In this document: positions 1-7,162 of the stretch, one piece after another
Numbering within the stretch: the first letter of the stretch is position 1
Layout: every line of letters starts with the position of its first letter
DNA from: Firmicutes bacterium UBA5500
GTDB taxonomy: Bacteria > Bacillota > UBA994 > UBA5500
DNA: 8,656 bases
Assembly: GCA_002427055.1 (NCBI GenBank)
Contig: DIPA01000057.1
Span: 5,199 to 13,854, forward strand
Direction of reading: 5' to 3'
Position numbers and translations under genes: made by a program
The notes under the pieces: generated by a model
Told to the model about the DNA's origin: nothing
What the model saw: the letters and a program-made list of their open reading frames with translations, nothing else
Database searches by the model: none

Positions 1-1950
1 GAGCCCAAAACAGTAACGAGGGTTGGTCTTTCCGATGCTGAGATCCTTGGGGAGCAGGTTCCGGCCCCGGCTCTTACTCTCTATGGCAGCCAGCGCCTCC
101 AGAATGTGCAATCTGAGCCAGACTTCTTTAATGTAATGAATGGGGCAAAATGCCTGCCGAGCATCGGGAGTCCTGAATATTACTATGCGCCGGAGGCAGT
201 CTTAACCCAAGGATGGGGAAGCCAGTATGATCTGGCGATTTTGGCTCACACTATGCTGGCCCGCCTTGGCTACGAGCCTAAGTACGCGGGAGTGAGGCTT
301 ACAGATGTCGGTAAAGAAAACCTGCGGCGCCTTGGTGCTGTCGAGGACGTTCCCGAATTCCTTCCGGCGGTTTCCTACACCAACGCTAACGGGGAATTAA
401 GAATGTATGTGCCTGTATTTTGCCGCGACCTCAGCGAGCTTTATGGGCTGTGTCAGCTGACCACCGATCTGGCTGGAGCACCAGAAATTAATCCAGCCAA
501 GGCCAGACTCGTCATTGAAATGACCGGGAAGCTTATCGGCAACGCAGGTATAGCTGCAACCCAAGGCATGATGGGTGATATGGCCGCCGCGCTCGGGGGC
601 GAAGAGGGCGGAAGTGATTTCTATGAGACAGTGCAGGTATTTGAACGAGAGTTTTCCCTGCCGGATATGAGTCTTGACGCTATAGACATTAGTTATATTT
701 CCACTGCCAAAAGTGAGGGCGGAGAGCTTATCTTACCGGTATTAGACACCAGACAGGGACTTCTATACGATGAATCGGGTTGGGTGGATACATCTAATTA
801 TGAATTTGAATCCATTACGATCAGATTAGGCGAAGGATCGACTTCACCTGTTGTTCACTCCACAATACTTGGCAAAGATCAAAAGATCACGGAAATTTGC
901 CATACCTTGGCTTGGGGGATTCCGGAGATGAGCAGCGAAGCAGCAATACCCTATGAAAAAATGGTGAAAGCAGAAGCCGCAGCGGCCAAAGATCCTGCTA
1001 ATTATTCGATAGCCCGTTGGATTGGGCACGCTACGATCAATCGTTTTGTTAGAAACTCTACCGATTTTGGCCGGGAAACTGCCCACAAACTTGAGGTGAC
1101 CGCCGGACGTATTGATAACCCCATCGCCTTAATCGCCACCATGAAAAGCGATACCAAAAAGGCGGAGGTAGTGGTTGACTTGATGAACCACCGGAACCAG
1201 CTCCATAGTGGGGAGGAGGAAGCACAGTGGGCGTATAACCTAATGTGCGGATATCATGCCTCTCTGGCCGAGGCCTCTGCCATACCCACTGGCGAAGGCA
1301 TCAGCTATCTGGAAGTTTGGAGTCAACTGCCAAAGGACACAAATATGTTCATCCTAGCTCCCATGGAAACGGAGCAATACGAAGAGGCTGTCAGTATTCT
1401 TACCGAAAAAAGCTACCCGCCGCTGATGATCAAGCGCCTTGCGGAGCAAGCAGGTAATGGCATGAGAGTATATCTAATGCCTGACAGACCGGCAATTGTG
1501 GATGGAATGCCCCGTTGGGCGTGGTTGGAGATTGACCAAGAAACCTACGATGTAATCTCCGTATTTGAGACTGGTGAGCGGGCAGGAATGGGCGAGTACC
1601 TGATCGGCTTGTTCCCGGAAAACTGCGCTGAGATTGGGGTAGGTGCTATCGTCGGAATTACCACAGCGGTTTGGGGAGTTAGTACCTTCTCCCTTTCCTT
1701 GGATGATTATGAGGATATCAAAAATAACGCCAAGGCACTGTGTGAGGATGTAGGAGCACAGATTGCTAAAGTCACAGGAATAACAGGCTCTATCGGTCAG
1801 ATGGGTAAACTTGGTGAGCTGATCGGCAAAGAGACTCTGGCCGAGGTGCTGGCAAAAATTACTGAAATGGCGGAGACAGAATGGATTCAGCCCGGTTTTG
1901 GCACTGGCTATAAAGCGGCTGTAGATTGGTACTTCAAGAACATGAAATAG
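1..1950 (+). CDS. Large protein, 5'-truncated by window edge, with transglutaminase-like segment
   Basis: The frame is open from base 1 with no stop, so this is the last 649 residues of a longer protein; the GTG at 106 is internal. I do not recognise the whole protein. Around visible residues 71-89, GWGSQYDLAILAHTMLARL followed by GYEPKYAGVRL resembles the helix and strand that carry the catalytic Cys of transglutaminase-like (papain-fold) domains. Ser74 sits where Cys is expected, and the following LPAVSY...GELRMYVPVF stretch lacks an obvious catalytic His, so an inactive or divergent fold is possible. A long mixed region follows. Near residues 505-512 there is a WAWLEID motif, then a hydrophobic Gly-rich segment (about 545-565, IGVGAIVGITTAVWGVSTFSL less one residue), then an amphipathic helical tail to the stop. 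Whether the hydrophobic segment spans a membrane is unclear. A strong terminator follows, so it is transcribed apart from the downstream cluster. Coding is certain; function is tentative. Confidence 0.8.
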   Translation, partial: EPKTVTRVGLSDAEILGEQVPAPALTLYGSQRLQNVQSEPDFFNVMNGAKCLPSIGSPEYYYAPEAVLTQGWGSQYDLAILAHTMLARLGYEPKYAGVRLTDVGKENLRRLGAVEDVPEFLPAVSYTNANGELRMYVPVFCRDLSELYGLCQLTTDLAGAPEINPAKARLVIEMTGKLIGNAGIAATQGMMGDMAAALGGEEGGSDFYETVQVFEREFSLPDMSLDAIDISYISTAKSEGGELILPVLDTRQGLLYDESGWVDTSNYEFESITIRLGEGSTSPVVHSTILGKDQKITEICHTLAWGIPEMSSEAAIPYEKMVKAEAAAAKDPANYSIARWIGHATINRFVRNSTDFGRETAHKLEVTAGRIDNPIALIATMKSDTKKAEVVVDLMNHRNQLHSGEEEAQWAYNLMCGYHASLAEASAIPTGEGISYLEVWSQLPKDTNMFILAPMETEQYEEAVSILTEKSYPPLMIKRLAEQAGNGMRVYLMPDRPAIVDGMPRWAWLEIDQETYDVISVFETGERAGMGEYLIGLFPENCAEIGVGAIVGITTAVWGVSTFSLSLDDYEDIKNNAKALCEDVGAQIAKVTGITGSIGQMGKLGELIGKETLAEVLAKITEMAETEWIQPGFGTGYKAAVDWYFKNMK

Positions 1951-1987
1951 CATGCTCTGGAATTTTCGCAAGTTAAGAGTAGCATGC
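1950..1987. repeat. Short inverted repeat GCATGCT/AGCATGC just after the stop
   Basis: GCATGCT (1950-1956) is repeated inverted as AGCATGC (1981-1987), with a 24-nt spacer. It overlaps the last base of the stop codon of the upstream gene. It could form a modest hairpin in the 3' untranslated region, but there is no U-tract, so it is not itself a terminator. It may be chance. Confidence 0.25.
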
Positions 1988-2057
1988 GCCCCAAGCCTAG
2001 ACGGCTTTAGGGCAGGTGCGAGTAGGCCCACAACCTTTGCCTAAAACGACAAAAACG

Positions 2058-2088
2058 GCCTCTCATACTAAAGTATGAGAGGCTTTTT
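2058..2088 (+). terminator. Strong intrinsic terminator after the first gene
   Basis: The arms GCCTCTCATAC (2058-2068) and GTATGAGAGGC (2073-2083) pair perfectly over 11 bp around a TAAA loop, directly followed by TTTTT (2084-2088). On the other strand the hairpin is followed by CG and then a T-run (complement of AAAAA at 2051-2055), so it may also stop antisense transcription. It separates the first gene from the cluster at 2161 onward. Confidence 0.92.
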
Positions 2089-2148
2089 CCTGCGATTTCA
2101 TACTTTAGGTTGATGACCTGCGTCTCATTTTTCCCTAAACTACTTTGT

Positions 2149-2156
2149 AAAGGGGG
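2149..2156 (+). promoter_or_regulatory. Ribosome binding site AAAGGGGG
   Basis: AAAGGGGG lies 4 nt before ATG 2161 and 10 nt before ATG 2167. It excludes the upstream TTG at 2110 as the start, but does not fully decide between the two ATGs. Confidence 0.6.
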
Positions 2157-2160
2157 CGTG

Positions 2161-2676
2161 ATGCAAATGAAGGCGATCCGAAAACGGCGCAATTGTTACG
2201 CAGCGCTTTTTGCCATCGGTGTTTTTCTAGCAACCTGGTTCGCCGTAAAACTGATGATTGTGAAGGCGATTGTCTTTGCAGTCATCAGTCTAGCCTCACT
2301 CGTGCTCCTGATTAGGCATAACCGTCTGGTTGTCGACGCCAGCCTGATTTGGGACAACCGCATTCTTGTGGTGCCCTCGGCTGCTCTCTACCTGCCCGGC
2401 GGCGAGGGGAAAAAGGATGTGGAGGAAACCATAGTGTCCACTTTCGGCGTTCTGATTGGCAACAAAATCTACAAGTGGGGCAGTGACGGTGTACATGGTG
2501 TGCAGCTTTGCGCTATTAAGATTGACCGCGCGTGGATCCATCTTACCTTTGGTGACGGAGCCAAGACTATGCGGGTGGAACTGCTACACGGGTTGGTCGA
2601 CGAGCAGATGGTGTTGGCTGTGAAGCACAAGCTGTGGAGAGAAACTGGTGTGGTAGCAATGATCAGTGGGTGGTAG
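2161..2676 (+). CDS. Small membrane protein, two N-terminal helices plus C-terminal domain
   Basis: A 171-residue protein that I do not recognise by name. A basic N-terminus (KAIRKRR) is followed by two hydrophobic helices at about residues 11-29 and 32-52, giving a hairpin with both ends in the cytoplasm by the positive-inside rule (RHNR after helix 2). Residues 55-171 form a soluble domain predicted by eye to be mostly strands (IWDNRILVVP, VQLCAIKI, RAWIHLTFG, TMRVELL) ending in one helix (VDEQMVLAVKHKLWRETG). This order recalls PH-like domains of small bacterial membrane proteins such as YcxB-like or bPH proteins, but that is only a resemblance. The start ATG at 2161 is 4 nt after AAAGGGGG (2149-2156); ATG 2167 and GTG 2158 are in-frame alternatives. 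It is the first gene of the cluster, 37 nt before the zinc-ribbon membrane gene. No good promoter was visible between the terminator and this gene. Confidence 0.8.
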   Translation: MQMKAIRKRRNCYAALFAIGVFLATWFAVKLMIVKAIVFAVISLASLVLLIRHNRLVVDASLIWDNRILVVPSAALYLPGGEGKKDVEETIVSTFGVLIGNKIYKWGSDGVHGVQLCAIKIDRAWIHLTFGDGAKTMRVELLHGLVDEQMVLAVKHKLWRETGVVAMISGW

Positions 2677-2700
2677 CCCACAAGTGAATCTTAACAGGAC

Positions 2701-2709
2701 GAGGAGGGA
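2701..2709 (+). promoter_or_regulatory. Ribosome binding site GAGGAGGGA, fixes start at 2714
   Basis: GAGGAGGGA ends 4 nt before ATG 2714. The open frame continues upstream to a GTG at 2666, but that would overlap the previous gene and has no comparable site. Starting at 2714 also puts the zinc ribbon at the extreme N-terminus, as in the similar protein at 6453. Confidence 0.85.
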
Positions 2710-2713
2710 TTGC

Positions 2714-3691
2714 ATGAACAACTTTTGCACAAGCTGTGGTGCGCCTTTAGGCGAAGGCGCGAAATTCTGTATTAGATGCGGTGCCGCCGCTCCAGCGTTG
2801 CCAGATGAAGACAGGGCTGCACCTGAAGTGGCTACGACGGACAGTAGCGCTTTGGCTGCAAAGAGTAGTGCGAGAGTCAAAGCAAAAGCTAAAAAGGAGG
2901 CAAAGACTTACACAGAAAAATTTTTTACTAACCCAGCTCCCGCCCTATCGGCGGCAGGTGAACTTGCGTTGCCCCTAGAACTGATTCCCTTTTCTACGGT
3001 TACTAAAGATGGAGGCTTATTCTCGGTGCTTAGAAGCGGACTAAGCAGCTTTAAGGGCAGCTACAAGCGAGCCTTAAGTGATAAGAAACGGCTAAATGTG
3101 GTTATCATGCTTACGGCAATATGGTTGCTGGTAAACGTCTTAGCTGCCCTGGGTATCTTCCCGCTACCGGTTCGCTTGCTCTCATGGCTTACTGCCGCTC
3201 GGGGCAGTTTCGTCGGTGGCACAATTGGCAAAGGGCTGGTGGCCGCTTTATTCGCACAAGTTGTTGCCGACAAAAGCACGTTAATGGCCCTGAAAAGCGG
3301 TCTGGGACAACTAGGGGGCGTTGTAAAGGGTGGACAAGGGAAGTTCGTACCGCTGTCGCTAGGGGCTGGAGCGGCCCTTATCGCCTGCAATGCGCTGGTG
3401 TCTACTAACCTGCAGAATTCAATGGTCTGCATAGCCGGTTTTGCACTTTCAGCCAAAGCGCTGACCCAAAACGGTTTTCTGCGGCGGTTCATCACGGGAC
3501 TCCTGCCTAAGGCAAAGGATGCCTCTGTAACATCTGTCATGGGAGGCTGGACTATCGGGTTTGCCTTGTTTGCCATGGTGAGCGCACTGCCTGGGGGGCA
3601 AAATGGTTACCTGCTTGGAATCCTGTTGCTGATTTCCGGTAGCATATTGGCAGTTACCAAGAGAAACAAGAAGGAGGTGTCTGCAGAATGA
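2714..3691 (+). CDS. Zinc-ribbon multi-pass membrane protein
   Basis: A 325-residue protein. Residues 5-22 form a zinc ribbon, CxxC-x10-CxxC, with Cys5, Cys8, Cys19 and Cys22 (CTSCG...FCIRCG), of the short zinc-ribbon type often placed before membrane helices in Bacillota. An Ala/Lys/Glu-rich linker (about 28-70) follows, then a region of about 50 residues, then roughly five or six hydrophobic segments near 127-149, 165-186, 215-230, 236-250, 275-293 and 297-314, with a basic tail (KRNKK). The ribbon is probably cytoplasmic since no signal peptide precedes it. The start ATG 2714 is chosen because GAGGAGGGA (2701-2709) lies just upstream. The stop TGA overlaps the ATG of the next gene (ATGA at 3688-3691), which implies translational coupling to the large exported protein. 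Its function is unknown; a membrane partner or channel-like component for that protein is an inference. Confidence 0.9.
   Translation: MNNFCTSCGAPLGEGAKFCIRCGAAAPALPDEDRAAPEVATTDSSALAAKSSARVKAKAKKEAKTYTEKFFTNPAPALSAAGELALPLELIPFSTVTKDGGLFSVLRSGLSSFKGSYKRALSDKKRLNVVIMLTAIWLLVNVLAALGIFPLPVRLLSWLTAARGSFVGGTIGKGLVAALFAQVVADKSTLMALKSGLGQLGGVVKGGQGKFVPLSLGAGAALIACNALVSTNLQNSMVCIAGFALSAKALTQNGFLRRFITGLLPKAKDASVTSVMGGWTIGFALFAMVSALPGGQNGYLLGILLLISGSILAVTKRNKKEVSAE
3671..3677 (+). promoter_or_regulatory. Ribosome binding site AAGGAGG for the large exported gene
   Basis: AAGGAGG lies inside the end of the upstream gene, 10 nt before ATG 3688. It supports a start that overlaps the upstream stop, and gives the large gene its own strong initiation signal in addition to coupling. 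Confidence 0.85.
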
Positions 3692-6405
3692 AAGCAACAA
3701 GAACAAGGCTTTTTGCGGCATGCGCGGTGTTTCTGTACTGCTGCATACTGCTTATGCCGTTGCCGGGGTCTGCCCAAGTGGCAGAAGCACCGAAGGGCTA
3801 TGTGGATCCCGTTAGCAAGTTGGGCATGAAGCGTGGAGATGTTAATACTTTCGTTGAGTTTTGGGATCGGCTGGAGGAAGTGTATCTGGTGCCCTATGAA
3901 GCATATGTAGAGGTTTTTGACAGCCAGCTCGACAGAGCAGAGGGCAAGCGACTTTTTCCGGTGACAGGAGCCCCGCTGGTCATCAAGAGGGGCGAAGTTA
4001 TTCCTGAATACCGCATAGATCTAAGCTATGGCCCCATTCAATACAAAATGGTTAATAAAACATATCAAAGTACATGCACCGGCGAACTAGTGATGAAGAA
4101 TATGCAATTTGGTAATACCAAGGCAAACGCAATTCTATACAATAGCGGGGGCTCATGCCTTGTAACAGATAGCAGCGACAGCGGGAGTCATGATTATAAC
4201 ATTGTTTTGATAGAAGCCGAAGATACGATACGCGAGTATCATTTGCCGGAAGCCTCTTTTGCTGCAGTTTGCATAATAGAGTCGGAAGACCCAACGACAT
4301 TGGTGCTGCGGGTCGATGGGTACAGCCAGAAAGAAACAGGTCGTACTCGAGTCGTTTATGTGAATTTCAGAGTTGCCGGCGCCAAACTGAGCAAGGGGAG
4401 CATACCTGTGACAGGCCAAAACGCCACAACAGTTGATACCGAGGCTGGCAAAGACGCGGGAGAGACAGCTGTCAGCATCCCGGCAGCCCTCGCTACTGTC
4501 ATCATCGGCGGTGGTGCGGCGATTGTCGGGGCGGGTGCAGGCGGTGGCGGTGGTGGAGACGATAACGGTGGCAAAAAGAAAAGCCGCTATAAAATGTGTT
4601 TGCGCAAAGACTTTGGCGATGCCATTCGCTATGATAAGCCACCAGTAAGTATCTATGCCCGCATAGTGGAAGTCACCTCGGAGGAAGAAGAAATAGACCG
4701 ACCGGATCTCACTGCTTCGCTGGACATTTTCTCCGAAAAAAACCTGACGGTAGCTGGGTGCGAGATGGCAGGAAATTATATGGGGGCATTAGTCTCAGCC
4801 ACCTCGACTCCGGGCGGCCAAAATCCCGACAGCGGCATTGTCAGTATCCGCTTCAACGGGGAGGGTGGCAGCTTTCAAAACAACGTGACCTTCCGACTTG
4901 TGGGCGACTCCTATATCTCTCTGGCTAGCCCCAACCTTTCCGTGTTGGTCGGGTCAAAAGAGAAATTCGCCATGCCCATCGAGTTTGTGAACTTTGCAGA
5001 GCCACCCACCAATATAGTGTTAGACGGCGATCCGTTGCCTATAGCCGTAGAACAAGATGAAGTAGGAAACTATTATATAGCGGTTACTGATGATACACCA
5101 AAACCCGAGACTATCACTAAGTTCTTTGAGGAAATACCCTACACCGTCTCAGCCACTAGTGGGGATGAAACCGTAGAGGCGAGATTTACGGTATTGAAGT
5201 GCTACGAAGGACTACTGGCGGATTTTCTAGGAAAAGAAAACGCAATCATGGCTTACAAAAACGAAGAGGGAGAAATGCCCGTCACCCAGATTGGCTTTCA
5301 GTTGGGGCAGTGGAATAAGGAACTAAGACGGCTTGACCTAATCGCTCCCACCGCGATGCAGATAGCTTACGAGGACAAAGAAGGCATCTATGAGCTCATC
5401 GGCCTGTCCTATGAGCATAGTACGGACCTCAGCACCTCGGAGCACACAGTTTATTCCTTTACGGCAGAAAAATCCCTGCCTTCCCCAGACAAAGTCGCGG
5501 GAACACTCTCTTACTCCAGCCAAATAGGCGATATCCAGATGGAAAATGAGGCCACAATCTACTTAATACCGGACTTGTTAACGTATGCCAAAGATTTTGA
5601 GCAGGAATTCAAAAACTGCGAAAGGATTATCTTTACTTACATGTCCGGAGAGCTAATGAAGCGTAAGGCCGAAGAGCTGTATAGGGATAAGAACAAACTG
5701 GGCCTAGAGGATCTAAAGCTCTTCCGTAAGCACTGCTGGGAAATCGCCAGCCGCATGATACTGCAAAAGAAAGAAGACTACATGCAAGATGTCTACTGGT
5801 ATGATGAACGCATTGCCGAGCTAGAGCTTACCGTGTTCGTGGGAGACGTAGCCTTTGCTCTCGCCTTGGCACCCGTTGGCGGCCCGATAGCTTCGTTCCT
5901 GGCCGATAACGTCAAGGCCACATTCCTGGAGCTATGTGAACAGTATGTGAAAAAGGGTGACGTGTTCACCTGGGATACCCTGCAAGAAATAATCTGGAAC
6001 CGCTTCAAGCAAGCCATGGGCAGTGTAGACAATTTCATCGGTGCGCCAGAGAAAGCTAGCCCGCAGGTAATGGCAGCTTGGGTATGCTCCTTCTATCTCT
6101 ACCGGGTGTTCTACCATTGGCACTTTGATAAAGATGAAGCAGGTAACAGCCTGGGCCTTGTAGCGGCACTGGAAGATTCCCTGAAAGACTTGTTGGCTAA
6201 TAGATCCCTTGCTTTACTAGGAGATTATGTAAAAGAGGTATCCAAAAAAGATGGGATAGATTTTAGCAAGCGGATCAAAGCTGAGGAAGATGCGGCGGAA
6301 AGTGCCTTAGTAGGAGCCTTTGATATGGCCGACAGAGGTGCCGCTGCTCTAGATAGTGTCGTAGAGGCAATGGCAGATTTTATAAAGAGTATACAGATCG
6401 TTTAG
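3688..6405 (+). CDS. Large exported or membrane-anchored protein with central Gly-rich hydrophobic segment
   Basis: A 905-residue protein that I do not recognise. Residues 1-30 form a signal peptide: basic start (KATRTR), hydrophobic core (LFAACAVFLYCCILLMPL), likely cleavage after GSA (residue 29). Residues 35-240 are a mixed, mainly strand region. Residues 263-284 form a hydrophobic Ala/Gly/Ile segment running into a Gly6 linker, then DDNGGKKKSR. Residues 300-505 look strand-rich and Ig-like in texture, starting YKMCLRKDFGDAIR and including RPDLTA and NGEGGSFQNNVTFRLVG. Residues 510-625 are again mixed strand. Residues 630-905 are mainly helical, with a Gly-containing hydrophobic stretch at 717-738 (FALALAPVGGPIASFL). 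If 263-284 spans the membrane, the KKKSR after it predicts that the C-terminal two thirds are cytoplasmic; if not, the whole protein is outside. It is coupled to the gene upstream by ATGA overlap, with AAGGAGG at 3671-3677. A structural envelope protein or effector is possible. Confidence 0.92.
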   Translation: MKATRTRLFAACAVFLYCCILLMPLPGSAQVAEAPKGYVDPVSKLGMKRGDVNTFVEFWDRLEEVYLVPYEAYVEVFDSQLDRAEGKRLFPVTGAPLVIKRGEVIPEYRIDLSYGPIQYKMVNKTYQSTCTGELVMKNMQFGNTKANAILYNSGGSCLVTDSSDSGSHDYNIVLIEAEDTIREYHLPEASFAAVCIIESEDPTTLVLRVDGYSQKETGRTRVVYVNFRVAGAKLSKGSIPVTGQNATTVDTEAGKDAGETAVSIPAALATVIIGGGAAIVGAGAGGGGGGDDNGGKKKSRYKMCLRKDFGDAIRYDKPPVSIYARIVEVTSEEEEIDRPDLTASLDIFSEKNLTVAGCEMAGNYMGALVSATSTPGGQNPDSGIVSIRFNGEGGSFQNNVTFRLVGDSYISLASPNLSVLVGSKEKFAMPIEFVNFAEPPTNIVLDGDPLPIAVEQDEVGNYYIAVTDDTPKPETITKFFEEIPYTVSATSGDETVEARFTVLKCYEGLLADFLGKENAIMAYKNEEGEMPVTQIGFQLGQWNKELRRLDLIAPTAMQIAYEDKEGIYELIGLSYEHSTDLSTSEHTVYSFTAEKSLPSPDKVAGTLSYSSQIGDIQMENEATIYLIPDLLTYAKDFEQEFKNCERIIFTYMSGELMKRKAEELYRDKNKLGLEDLKLFRKHCWEIASRMILQKKEDYMQDVYWYDERIAELELTVFVGDVAFALALAPVGGPIASFLADNVKATFLELCEQYVKKGDVFTWDTLQEIIWNRFKQAMGSVDNFIGAPEKASPQVMAAWVCSFYLYRVFYHWHFDKDEAGNSLGLVAALEDSLKDLLANRSLALLGDYVKEVSKKDGIDFSKRIKAEEDAAESALVGAFDMADRGAAALDSVVEAMADFIKSIQIV

Positions 6406-6436
6406 GTGAGAAACGGGTGGCAACAAGCAATCGACT

Positions 6437-6444
6437 AAGGAGGG
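6437..6444 (+). promoter_or_regulatory. Ribosome binding site AAGGAGGG, fixes start at 6453
   Basis: AAGGAGGG with 8-nt spacing to ATG 6453 is near ideal. It excludes the GTG at 6417, which would place the site inside the coding region. Confidence 0.88.
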
Positions 6445-6452
6445 ATAAGGCC

Positions 6453-7136
6453 ATGTTTTGCACAAATTGCGGCGAGAAGCTACCAGACGGAGCGGCTTTC
6501 TGCGCCAATTGCGGTGCGCAGACTACCGAACCCCCATCTCGAAGCGATATACCGCAGCAAGATCATAGGACTTTGGTTGGGTGGTCGCCCAACAGCAACC
6601 ACCCAGAGATATTAGCAGTCGCCCAAAAGAACAAAAAATCTGCCATGGGCTGCGCCTGGATCTTGATGCTGCTATTTCCTATCGGGTTCTTGCTGGCGGG
6701 ACTGTTTGTCGACGAGATGCCGCTAAACGAAGCAATGATCATTGGCGTCGGCCTAGGCGTGGTGATGCTGGTGATTAACCTAGTGCGTATCAAAGGTATG
6801 AAACGCCCTGTATGGGAGGGTGTTGTCACCGACAAATTCCAAAAAGAGCGTCGTAGGCATAACCGTGGTGATGATAGTTTCGCCTATTATACAGAATTCA
6901 CCGTTGTCATCAAAACCACCGCTGGAAAAGCAAAGCGTATTATAGAAAGAGATAGCCAAAGGCATATGTACGACTATCTGGCGGTTGGCGACCGTGTCCG
7001 CTATTACCCTGCTTTCGAGAGCTACGAAAAGTATGATAAGTCTCAGGATAGAATCATCTACTGCAACGTTTGTCGCATGATGAATCCGATTGCTAATGAC
7101 CGTTGTAAACGCTGCAATAACCTGTTGTTTAAATAG
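6453..7136 (+). CDS. Membrane protein with a zinc ribbon at each end
   Basis: A 227-residue protein. The N-terminal ribbon has Cys3, Cys6, Cys17 and Cys20 (CTNCG...FCANCG); a polar linker follows to about residue 60. Two hydrophobic helices lie at about 66-86 and 94-112 with a short acidic outer loop (VDEMPLNE). After the basic RIKGMKR comes a strand-rich domain (about 119-200: WEGVVTDKF, YYTEFTVVIKT, YDYLAVGDRVRYYP), similar in texture to DUF3592-like two-helix membrane proteins. A second ribbon has Cys204, Cys207, Cys218 and Cys221. The positive-inside rule puts both ribbons and the strand domain in the cytoplasm. The start ATG 6453 is chosen over an upstream GTG at 6417 because AAGGAGGG (6437-6444) sits 8 nt before it. 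It is 47 nt after the large exported gene and 26 nt before the next. Its role is unknown; an adaptor or regulator of the exported protein is an inference. Confidence 0.9.
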   Translation: MFCTNCGEKLPDGAAFCANCGAQTTEPPSRSDIPQQDHRTLVGWSPNSNHPEILAVAQKNKKSAMGCAWILMLLFPIGFLLAGLFVDEMPLNEAMIIGVGLGVVMLVINLVRIKGMKRPVWEGVVTDKFQKERRRHNRGDDSFAYYTEFTVVIKTTAGKAKRIIERDSQRHMYDYLAVGDRVRYYPAFESYEKYDKSQDRIIYCNVCRMMNPIANDRCKRCNNLLFK

Positions 7137-7147
7137 ACGAAACTAGA

Positions 7148-7155
7148 AAAGGAGG
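7148..7155 (+). promoter_or_regulatory. Ribosome binding site AAAGGAGG, decides start at 7163
   Basis: AAAGGAGG leaves 7 nt to ATG 7163 but only 1 nt to ATG 7157. The second ATG is therefore the workable start. Confidence 0.85.
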
Positions 7156-7162
7156 TATGTTT

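Noticed and set aside
106..1950. GTG at 106 as the true start of the first gene
   Set aside because: The same frame is open to base 1 with protein-like sequence, and no ribosome binding site precedes 106; the gene begins before the window.
1474..2031. 185-residue minus-strand open frame
   Set aside because: It lies opposite the first gene and the terminator region, has no ribosome binding site, and reads as low-quality Cys/Ser/Leu-rich sequence.
2110..2160. TTG 2110 as start of the small membrane gene, and TTGATG/TAAACT (2110-2141) as its promoter
   Set aside because: No ribosome binding site precedes 2110. The promoter pair has a 20-nt spacer and only partial matches, so I do not call it.
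3061..3576. 171-residue minus-strand open frame
   Set aside because: It is antisense to the well-supported zinc-ribbon membrane gene and rich in Pro/Thr/Ser as expected of a shadow frame.
4356..4574. Pro-rich minus-strand frame opposite the Gly-rich tract
   Set aside because: It is the direct complement of Gly/Ala codons and has no start signal of its own.
7157..7162. ATG 7157 as start of the last cluster gene
   Set aside because: It is only 1 nt from the ribosome binding site; ATG 7163 has correct spacing.
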